Shown: positions 24,501-36,500 of the stretch, piece by piece
Numbering within the stretch: the first letter of the stretch is position 1
Layout of the letters: the number at the start of each line of letters is the position of its first letter
From: Taeniopygia guttata
Lineage: Eukaryota; Chordata; Aves; Passeriformes; Estrildidae
Reading direction: 5' to 3'
NCBI RefSeq assembly: GCF_048771995.1
Contig: NC_133036.1
Span: 18,073,001-18,137,000, forward strand
Length of the DNA: 64,000 nt
The notes under the pieces: model-generated
The model's input: the letters and a program-made list of their open reading frames with translations, nothing else
Database searches by the model: none
What the model was told of the DNA's origin: nothing
Made by a program: the position numbers and the translations under genes

Positions 24501-27500
24501 TGAAATATGTATGCAAAATTTACCTTGAGGGGGAGTGTAAAGTCTACATCTTTGGTTTCCTTTAGGCCAAGAGGTACCAGGGGAATACTGAAAGTCTCTC
24601 TATGGAAAAAAAGCAAAAATATTCACAAATTTTTTTCTGCTTCTTTTAAAATTACTTTTGTCTTTGATGACAGGAATTTCATACATTGATGAAGTAAAGA
24701 GAAAAGTATACAGTTCCTTCCTGCATAAAAAAATCTGCTTAATGGCCTGTATTTCTCAATAAAAGACTGAATAAAGATACTTGCCTGCACTTTTTTTTTT
24801 TTCCCATTATTTAAGCCTATTTTTCCTCCAGGCAAAGGAAAGGAGAGTCTCAAATACTGCATTACTGCAATTTAGCTCCACAGCTGCTAGGAGATCTGCC
24901 ACAGTAAGAGCCATGGTATGTATTAGCAGTTATATACAGCATTTTACATGTTACAAATGGCTCTGTATGTAGCAGTTATCTGTGCAACACAGGAGAAGCA
25001 GGGCCAAAGCATACAGCTGTCACAGTGAAAGGTCTGGGAGCCCAAGAACTACCTAGCCTCTAGACAAGTCAACCTCTAGAATATCAAAGGGCAATAAGGA
25101 TGAGAGCTGACTTTAAAAAAGATCACCAATAGCTTCCAGATACATAGTTGGTTGTGTAGATTTAACAGATCAGTATCAAGCAATTATAAAGTTCATCCAA
25201 TAGTTTAGAGCATTCTATTACCAACTACAAAATCCCACATTCATTTATGGTCTTGTCAGCAAATCCAACTTTCTTATTGGTGAAAATTCTATCTTGAGAC
25301 AGTGGCCGTAGGAACACAACTTCCTAAGCAGAGCAAGAGTCCTTCATGGTCCAGAAAGGGGCTCTGCTAGCTTGAAAAAGACTTTCAGGATACAGAGCCA
25401 AAACACCATTTCAAGTGGTGCAAATGACCTGATTTCTGATGAGGCTTTTAGAAAAAACCTCAACACTTTTACCACCGATTATATCAATGCTTTTTCCTCA
25501 AAAGGAAGTGAGACACGTGGAAAAGAAATCCCAACTTACTGATTTAATCCATTTTACTGTCGTGCACATTCCCTGTAGATATCAGCATTAGTCATTCAAA
25601 GAAAGTGAATTTAATTTTTTCTCTACAGCTAAGGTGCCACACCCATGGAGGATTGAACAGTTAGAGAGGTGATCCTGGATTTCCAGAACCGAGTAGAAAT
25701 AGCATCACCCTTCTCAATCAGGATGGTATGTGTGCAAGTACTGGGAGGGCCAACCCTTACATTGTTTTAACACAATCCAGGCTAACCCAGTAAACCATGG
25801 GTGTGACCTTATCTTAACAACTCTATGCACAATAGTCAGAGAAAAACTATTAATAGCTACTTACTGTTAAAGGCTGGAGCAGTTACAGGGAAATGAATTA
25901 TTTTAGCTGATGAAACATAAAAAGCATTTAGAGCTTAGAATGAAAAGCATAAGAAAGGCAAAACACCATTCAAAATAGATTGGAAAGTAGGATCAGGAGA
26001 GAACAACAAGCATATTGCTGTCCAACCTCAAGGCTTCTGCCTGCCTTGGGGCCTGACCTACTGCTCATCCTTCAGTGAGAATCCAATTATTTTTAATATT
26101 CTTTAGCTAGAAGAAGAAACAGTACTTGTGGAGCCCTGCTCTCATTTCCACAGCTGTAACTGCTCTCTGTGCTCACATACAACTATGAAGACCAGAAAAA
26201 ACTTGAACAAGAAACCCAAATCTCAAAAAAAATACCAACCAAAAAACCCCAAAATATTTTTGCATCAAGTAAGTTTGTATGGGGGTGGAGGGTAAGAAGT
26301 TTAGCACAAGTTGCTGTTTGAGAAAACTACAACATAGATATTTTGCATCAAGTCAGCATTCAGATGGAAGTTACCTCCCTGGAAATGTGCTTCATCATTT
26401 TATATTAAGAATTCCTTGTAATCCACCTGGAAGTTTAGCACCTAAATAAGAACAGTGCTAAGAGAGACACAAAATTATACCCCCATCACATGAAGCATTT
26501 CAGTTTGTACCTTGAGCTGCTGTTAATCAAATAGCAAATATTTTAGCTTTATGAGGAACAAGACATAACTGATACAGAAATCATTTCAGTATGCAGGCAA
26601 TGAATACTCCTTAACTTTGAAGTTTTTTCTTTGAGGAATCCATTGCAATTTATAAGTTAGTGTGCTCTTCAAAGTGGAGAAAAATATCTTGGAAAAAATC
26701 CAACTTCATCTACTAAAAATTCCTCTGCTTTACCCAAGGAATTTGTGTTTTTCTGTCACTGAAGAGCACACATTCAAGATTACCTAATCTGCCTTAACCA
26801 TCAGATCAGCATTGTGCCTCTGTTCTCCAGCTCCAGAGAGGACCACGTTTGAGAAGAGATATTCCTTTATGGCTAAGTTTGTTCACTCCAGAATGCACTG
26901 AGGCAATTAGCCATTCCAGTACTGGAAATTCTGCTAAGTGCCAACTGCTTGCAGTATAGCCCCAAGAGCTTTCAATTCTCACAATACTCCTCTCTTCAAA
27001 GGAACTTCACATCCAAGGATTAGTGGCACATACATTTCCCAAGAGGAGGACAAATATGCAGACTAACCCTTAGTCAACAAATCTACCATCAAGTATGTTC
27101 TCTTCCTATCAAGCTCTCTGTTCTTTCATATGATTAGTGTCCAACATTCTCACTCACCTAGAAACAATTTTGTTTTCAAGGGTAAACAGAAGATCTGTTA
27201 ATAATTGAATAACTTAGCTTTATACTTACTCTGCATTTTGATAAACTTCTACTGAGATATTAAGTCCGTCCAATTCTTCCTTTAAGATCTGCAGGTCTGA
27301 ATTTACAAAACTGAGTTCCAGTAGTACTTGCTCTCGTACTTTGTTGTTGGTGGTTGCTCTGCAGAAACACATCAATTTTTTATTTCTCAGGAAAAGGTTT
27401 TCTACAAGCTTGGTTGACCCCCTTCAACCTCCAGTGCCAGCATTCTCAGCATTTTTAAGATTTCTTTTTATCTCCTTAAAAGATTATACAAGACCTCATG

Positions 27501-30500
27501 TTTCAGAATTTATTAGGGTTTTTTTCTGTCTAGAGAGTGCCTGGGATAATTTCCAGACAATAGCATGCAGCTACAGATCTCCTATATACCCAATTGTCTC
27601 TGTATGATAAAGGGTCAAGCTTATTTTCAGATACATTAATCAACAGAACTAAAGCATCCTAGACAGAATCACTATCCTATTTTCAGATTATGTGATATTT
27701 TTTTCCATCAAAGAAGATATGTGGGTGGAGGTGGGAGGAGTCAGGAGACATTCTTCAACAGAGACTTCCCCACCTTATAAACTTAATAAAGATCTTTTGA
27801 GACTCCTGATCTTAAGAATAGAAGAAAATAACTTTCCCACAAAAGTTATTACAGAAAGAAGTATATTTCAACCAGATCTTTTTCATACAAGACAATTTTC
27901 TCCATAATTTGATTTTGTTGGATGCAAATATGATATTGTTTGCTTGTTTCCTTTGCCATTTATGTATTTAAATGGCAACACTTTGAACTGCAAGCACAAT
28001 GGATGTTAGCATTTAACACCCCCAAGCATTTCTTTGTGATTATTTATTTGTGTACTTATATCACAATTTCTAACCTGAGTCTCCATACTGACTATTTCAT
28101 TATAATATTACTGTTATCAAGATACTTAAATCATCTGTATCTATAAATCCACAGGTATGAGTTTAAGATAAATGGTGTCCACGCTTAAGATACTGTACCC
28201 TTATATTAGTATGAATCTGAAGACAAGAACAAACTTAAATTTGCAGCATTTTGCATTTACCTTTAAGGCAAAATTCACCTTCATAATTATTTATAAACAA
28301 CCATCTCATAAATCTAGGCTCACTTGGAGCAGTTCTCCAGTTTTACGGAGCCACTTGAGAAAGAACTAATTTTTCCAAAACTAAAATTCTAGGTTTGTTT
28401 TTCATATTATAAAGGAGTTATCTGTGATTTTTCTATGCTGTACCTTATTGAATACCTTGGATTGCTTAAATTAAGCAATATTAACATCTGTTGCCTTGAT
28501 AAACCAAACTGGATACAAACATATGGTGGGGTGGATCTTCCTTGATAAAGGCAGCAGCACACAGATAAATGGGCAAGTTTTGATGCTACAAGCACATTAA
28601 CTGTGATGTATGAAGGCTCCATGTTTGGTCCAGTTTACCATCCTCCACAGGAGGGATTCTGGTATCTTTTTCAGAAACCCCACAGTTCCATCCAGACTGA
28701 CTTGTCTATTTGCCCTATGGCTATGAACATCCATGTCAATTTAATTTTATTACCTTTTCATGTTTTTTTACACTGCAGACATATTTTTAGTAGCAACCAG
28801 CAGAACACAGCTACAGGGGCAATGTGATATTGTTGAAATTCACACAACTCTACACTTAATTTAATTTTAACTCAACTTCCAGAGCAGAAGACAATAAAAA
28901 AGGAGAGGGTGACTTTTAGAAATTCTAAGAACAGAAGTCTTTGCACTATATGGTTATATATGGATTATGTGCTTCAAGCCTAGCGCTTACTTTCAGCCAA
29001 AAGTAAAGGAATCTGCATTTCCAGTTTTTTTCTCAAATTCTACTCCAGGAGGCTTCTTGTGGACAGCAATTGGTTTGTTTCTTTTAGAACCTGATGAAAT
29101 TCAAATAGAATCTGCAAACATAAAGCTTGTTTATGTTTTTCCTTAGGAGACTGTAGATACTTTTCCTTAGGAGACTGTAGACTAGACATGTGAACTGTCT
29201 AGTGGTCAGGTTATTTTTTAAATTGCTTCTTTCAAAGATCTAGCTAGCTTTAATAGTGCAACTGGTGCAAATTCATTTTAGATTTCTAAAATCTTAAAAA
29301 GAAATCTGCTCTTAAGTAGATTTAGTTCCAGCTCCTGTAAATAGTGACTTCAGTATTTCAGCAGTTAATACTGGCATCAGAAACTGAACTTTAGCATATC
29401 TAGGTTAAACGTTACCAGTTTTCTAATTAGATATTATTTATCTTTTTAGACCTTCCAAAACAATCCTGAATCAACAACATTAACTCAATGAAGTATTGAG
29501 TTTCAAGAGCAGGTACAATGCAAAAAGCAGTAGAATTTTAAGTCTCACTCCTTAAGTCAATTACCAGAAAACAAAGTAAATTTAAGTCAGTCACAGAGGC
29601 TAAAATTACCTAAGTTTTTAGCCTGTCATATCTCTTGCAGAAGTGGAGATAAAAGCAGGTAACAGACAACGTGCAACCCATTGATTAATGGCAAGTTTAA
29701 GAAAATGTAATTTATCCAAGTATTTTCACTTCTTTATATTTACTAGATTTTGTTTTTGAAGGCCCATTGTTGCTCCAGTTGCAGAGCTACAGACACTACA
29801 GGAAATTACTGCAGATGAGAACTGGGATAATTTTCAGTTCTTCTGTGTAAGATTGGAAATCCACAGGCTGTCTGTAGATCAAACAGCTGATCACAGGATG
29901 TAACAGCCTAAAGGCAGGGTCAACATAAGGCTATTCCTATGGGGACAGCCACCTATGAAAACATATCCTAACAAAATGTAATAGATGAAGTTACCTCAAA
30001 CTGGAGGGGAATTTGGTGGCAACCTTCCATTATCACTAGCAATAAAGCTGAACAAAGAGAGCAACCTAAGAAAGTCTAACATTTAGCTAATTTACTACAA
30101 CATAGTATGAAAGTGCACTTGAAAGCAAATAATGACTGTGTAGAGCTATAGCTTGAAAAAAAATCAGGGAGATTGACAAATCCCTCTACAGTAAGAGATG
30201 CAGCATGTTTGGGGAAAATGAGGGAAAAATACAATAGCTAAGAGACTTCTACAAAACTAAAAGAAAATTAAACAATTGTTGCTTGAGCAAGGAAACTAAG
30301 AAACCATGACATGTACCTTAAAAGATTTTCAGCACCAGCTCTCATTCTCACTGCTCTTAAGATCTGTTGGTTTAGAACAGCTCTTTGATTTTGCAGTTTG
30401 CTTCGTCCAGTCTCGGCAAGAGGATTACATCCCTAGAATTAAGAAAACAAATATTTTGTTTCTGTTGGAAGAAACTTCAGAGGGACTAACATGGAATTTA

Positions 30501-33500
30501 AATGAACTTTTAAGGTTCATTTAAATTCAATGTTAAAGGCATAAGTTCTGTATGAATACAAATTAGCAACCTTGACATCAAGGATGATCTAACATCAACA
30601 ATAGTATTTCTTGTCTCAAACGTGGTCATTTAAACCAAAAGGGACCATGACCACAGTACATTTTATCATCAAAATCCAGACAGAAAGTATTTGTTTTAAA
30701 CCCTAAGTACACATGTGAACCAGTCTCTTCTCCCCTAAAAATATTTTCAAGGTATTTTACAAATGCAACCAAATTTGACAGCATGTTATTAAGTTTGTAG
30801 GATTTTACGAAAACAGTATCTGGTAAGACAGCAACTCTCATCAAAGCTTCTGCCCTGTAAAATATCAGAGTCCATACTGGGATATATGCGGCCTTGAAAT
30901 ACAACTCTGACCAAAACAGACTGTGGTGCTCAAAGTTTGGGGCCCAAAAAGCTGCTCCCAATTTTAGGATCTCTGAACTTTCCTTCTGGTGGCTCAGACA
31001 TTCAGTACAATTCCTCCCCCTCCTTCCCTGGGCTCCTTTCTTCACATCTCAAACTTACCAAAATAGAGCTTAACAGGGTAAAATGATTATACCCTCAGCT
31101 TTAGAGAACTGCACCCTGTGGACAAGTGACCCATGCCACAACAGTTCTGGGAAGACCATCTGCCTGTGGAGGGACCCACAGTACAGCAGAGGAAAGACTT
31201 CTCTCCCCGAGTGAGCACCAGAAGATGGTGCTCGGTGATGAACTCGGGTGATGAACTGAACAAAACCTCCATGCCCTGTCTCCCTGTGCTGTCAGTGGGA
31301 AGGAGGGAAGGGCTGTGGGGAAAAAAGGTGTTTTAAAGGCTTATTTTACTTCTCATTATGCTCCTCAGACACTCTTAATAATATATTTACTTTATACCTT
31401 TAAATTTGAACCTGTTTTGCCCTTAGAGTGTTTTCTCGCAGTCCTCATCTCAACTAATGAACCCCAAGTTAATTTTTTTTTTTTTTTTCCCTCTCCTCTG
31501 CCCAGCTGAGAGCAAGAGAGACTTTTGTGGGTGCCTGGTTGGCCAGTGGCAAACCACGACACACACAGAAGACAAACTTTTTACTGGAGGGAATACACAC
31601 ATGCAGCAAACTCATTCATTCATCTCAGATTAGAAGTAGTCCTTTAACTACCAAATACTTTATGCTCCTTTACACACAATAAAGATATAAGCAATGCATG
31701 CTTCAGTGTATAACATGGTCTTGTAGCCACAGGCTGCTGTCTGCTCTTAGTCTGATTCTTTGTCTGGGATGAAGCTGTTCTTTCCCACTTTGATTTTCCT
31801 TCATTTTGTGTTGTATAGTCTTTTCTACTACTGCTTTTCAAAGTTTTATCTCCTTCCATTCTACCCATGCCATTTTTCATTTGAACCTCACAAATTATTT
31901 GCTCTTGCATTTATTTTGAGTATTTAATTCTCATCTCAGACCTGTTACCTCCATATTTATGCACAGGTATTTCCTTCCAACTTCTTTCTTGACCACTTAG
32001 TTCAAGCATCCTTCTAAAATATATCCTTGCCTTGCCCTTCATTTTTTCTGTAAAGCTGCAGCTTCCTCCCAGAATTCCCTGGTCCTTTTTGTAAGCCAAA
32101 CATGTTTGATGACATCATTCAAATCCTTCTTTACAGCTTCTCTTCAGAAATTTTTCAGGAAGACCATCTGCCTAATTCCCAAGCCCATGATGTGTAGATG
32201 TGATCTCTTCATTTTAATGAACTTTTGATCAAGCTCCCATTGAACAATGAGTACAAAACTGCAGTGATCTGAAACTCTCTGCAAAGAGATGTTTCCCTCC
32301 ATTTCAGGTCCCCAGATACTATTGTCTATAGGAAGGAAAACCAGCCCTGGGCCCTACCAGGACAAGGCACTGACAGACCAATGTGTCTGTATAACCTCCA
32401 GTGTGCCTGCAAGTGCAAGAGTTTTGATAAGAGGCTTCTTATGGATAGAGGAGTTTGTTTTCAGGATATACTCACCTGCTCAAGCATATGGCTCCCATTA
32501 ACTTCACAAAGCCTGTAAGGAATTAATATTGTGCTTTTTGGAAAATGTTGCTTTTTACATCTCCTGCACAGGGGATGAGGACACTCAGCTAGTTTGTGTT
32601 CATTTGCAGGCTTAAACTCTTTAAACTGTAATCAAGCTGCCATAAAACTGATGGATAGTGTGGGAAGTGGATTTGTAGAAAATTCTCAAAGCCTGACAAA
32701 GCTCACACAGCGTGCATCTGTTTGCAAACTTTGAGATAAGAAATGATGACTTAGAAATGTCATAGAATAGGACAGACCTTATTGAGAGAGAAATGGAGCT
32801 AGAAAAGTTTCAAAATATTACCTTAAAAATAAGACTAGATACTTTAGAGAAATAGAACTATGAAAAATGCATTCTATTAAGACCCACAATAAGTAATTTT
32901 AAATTATTGGCCTTAAAGCACTTACAGCATAGTGTAGCAAAAACTAAAAAGCCAAGAAATGCTTATAATGTATTGTAATTAAGAAATAATTAACTTCTGA
33001 TTGTGATGTTGTGAATTATAACAGCTGCATTGTCTCACCCTTCACATGACACTAAAAATAGAATAAAAGTTTTTAAAATGCCTCTCAGTTACCCCCATCT
33101 CTAAGTCAAAAAAGAACTTAATCTGACAAAGGTAGAAGTCTGCATAGAGAACAGTGAAAATAACCAACATCTGAAAAAAATCCCTCAAGAAATACACAGT
33201 CTGGGAAAGATACCCCTTGTGTAAAGCACAAATTCTGTGTACTAAAAAGTTATTTAGCACACAGGTCCAAACAAGTGCTTAGTTTTGTCTTCCTCCATGT
33301 AGAAGATCCCTTTCCCAAACAGCATTTCTTCATCAGAAGTCCAGTCATGATGAATGCAAAAATCATGACTGCCAAACGATGAGTAATGGCAGTAAGTATT
33401 CGAAATTAACATAAATATGCTTTACAAAGTAGTGGTTTGAACTTTTAAGATGAGCCACACTGTCTGAAGGTGACACAGAGTTGAAACTGGGTGTGCCTCC

Positions 33501-36500
33501 TTGCTTAAAGGAAAACAGTCCTTTCCAGCCAGTGCAGCTCGTCAAGCCCAGCAGTGTACACAAATGGCCATATCCTCCAGGTACTTAAACATGCATGTTT
33601 AAATTACAACTATGTATGGAACTCATGCACATAACTTCTTTGGTTCTAACAGCAACCATAGAAAACAGCGTATTTCACACCAGTATTTCTAGAACTGATC
33701 CCAAGTCCTGCTAAATTGTCATTTCCTTACCTTCTTGCAGTACTATAATTAATGGTTTTTTGCATGTTCCCACTAGTTCAGTTTTGAAAATTGAGCTATA
33801 TACTGCAGATCTTTCAGAAGCACCAGTTTTATCTGAGTGTTTTGTTGTTGTTGTTGTTATTTTTTGCTTTAATAAAGAGGTTGGGAAGATCTGGTCTTTG
33901 AGAGCCTGGTCTACTTGTGCTATGAATGAAGTATTTTATAGTTCTAAGAGCCTGGCCCAAAAATTAATATAAAGTTAAAGAAGTAATTATTGCATTAGAC
34001 TCCAAATATGTATCTCCTACATGAACTCCATCTTGTCACAGCACTTACTAAGCAAAATTTAACATTCATATTTCATCAGAGACATCTGTCTCTTGACTAA
34101 CCAAGTTTCAGATGATTCTTAGTTTCACACGAAGGCCTACTTTCTGTTTTAGGTTTTATGAATTTGTATATAATGAGTGGACTTTGGATGACAAGGGTTA
34201 TATGAATCATTGCTATGTTGTTTCTGTCCTGCCAGACGAGAGGAAAGAGAACAAATAGCCAAATAAATATCCCTGTGTCAATGCTAATGTTGATGGTTGC
34301 CTGGCTACTAATTACTTAAAAAGAACCCCATGAGTTAAACCCTAGTGGAAGGACAGGTGTGGCAGGTTGGTAAACTGATACATTAACCACAGGTGGGGGG
34401 AAGCCCTACAGAAAAAAGTTCAGAAAGAGGGGAAGGACACAGAGTTAATTAGGGAAGTGCTGATTCATGAGCTAGTTACCATACCTATCATCATCTTCAG
34501 TCTGGTACCTCACTTATGGAGCTGCTTGCTTCTGCTTTTAGCCTTCTTCCCTGACACAGGGGACTAATATACAGTCATTCTTTCTGAATCAGCTTGGTCT
34601 ATATGATAAGTATCTAGCCTCGCAGATTAAAGCAAAGCTTTAAGAAAGAAAAAATTATGCACCTTTGTTCAACTGATCAGAATCTAAAGATTTATTAAGC
34701 TAGCTGTCCTACTGTGTAGCACAGTGCACTGCTATCCAGAACAACCAAACCGAAGCTGGGATGTTTCATGTTGAGCCAACCAATACCTAGAGAGCTGCAG
34801 AAATGTTAACCTTGGATAATTAACTATGGCTTTTTCTTACCATTTATTGCAACTTTCTGACAGGTGAGAGAAATTTTGAAAATACGGCTAGTGTAAGGTG
34901 TTACAAAGCAGCAAGCCAAGGTGGGAAAAACAGAGTAGAAAGAAGTTACTTGGTATTTCTTCCTTGCTCTGCTTCTACCCACCAAGAAAAACCCAAACCA
35001 AAACCAAAACAAAAAAAAAAAAAAAAAAAAAAAAAAGAAAAACAAAAAACACCCCCAAACAAAAAATAAGGCAGGCATAGCCCAGGTCATCACACAAGCA
35101 CTGGATCCCATGACTGGGTAAGTACTGTATTATAAATATCCTCAGTTCTATACATTGATGTGTCTCAGGGATATTTACTTTGCAAAAGCTTACTGGTTAG
35201 GTGGGGTGGTGTGCTATTTAAAAAAAAAAAAAAAAAAAGGGAAGAACAGCTTGAAAAAGCAAGCTGTTTCTCACATAAGCATTCAAAGGTAACTAAAAAA
35301 ATCCAGGAAGACATTTGAGAGGCCAAGCAAGCCACAGAACCATGCCAGGTGTAAAAAATAAGCATGATTGGGAAAAGCATCTAATGTAAGGAAAGCAGCA
35401 CATGGCAACAGACCTGCTTTAATTACTATTGGTCTGTTGAAAAATACTTCCTGTCTAAATGCTCTACTTTTAAAACAAATTGTTCTTTGCTCTTATCATT
35501 AATTTTGTCATTATTTTCATAGACAAGGAAGACTGGGGGCAGAATTTGGACGGATGTGTGGGACATGCATTGCTGATTCACTGATTGCTGTCAGTAACAG
35601 TGAAAGAATGTGAAACTCCACACAGAATAGGTCAAGACATGAGGCTCACGGTCCAAGAGCACTCACACCACCCAGGAGAACAGGTACAGTGTGCCCTGGC
35701 AATGTACACTGAGCTAAGCCAAGATAAACACAACAGTAGCAAAACCAGTTCCTGGTACATTATCATGCCAGAAATTAAAAAGTTCCAGGCAGAAGCTCTA
35801 TTTTCTTTTTGATGGAAAGCAAGGTGCTTCTTCCATTTTGCCATACCCTCTTCAGGACCCCACAAAGAATATTTTTTGTTGTCCATTTTGCTTTTAAAAG
35901 TAAAACTTTTCTCAGAAGTTTGGCTACAGATCATCAAACAGCTCAAGAGGGTTATTTTGGAAGGGCAATATAAGAGGAAGTGAATGGGGCAACAGTGATA
36001 GAGTTAAATGTGCCCTATGTGGCTGCACAGGTAATGTCCTTAAAATTAGATTATTAAAAAAGGAAAAAACACCAACAAAAGACATACCAGCATCGAGCCA
36101 GCTCAAAGCATCTTACAGGTTTAAAGAAAAATTTTGCATATATAAATGATAGGTCTTTGCCATGGGGAAAAAGGAGATAATGGAAAAAGACAGGGTAAGG
36201 GAAAGGTCTATCTGGAGCAGCTCTGACATCACTGCCAGGGAATGGGGAGGGTAAATCTGAGAAAGGATGCAAGTGGACTTCGGTTCCTGGCACCCACCAC
36301 ATCTCAGACAAATGGCAGAGTCACTTTTTTAGTGTGACAGCATTAGACAAAGCAGGAAACACGAGCATCTGTGTCCCTGTTTCTGGCCAGTCATAGTTTT
36401 ACAGGGCTCCCTCCCTACAGAAAAAAAAAAAAAAATCAGCACTAAAAAATTAAGTAAATAACATACTGCATCTTGGGAATAGCGAGGGCAGCTTTTTCTG

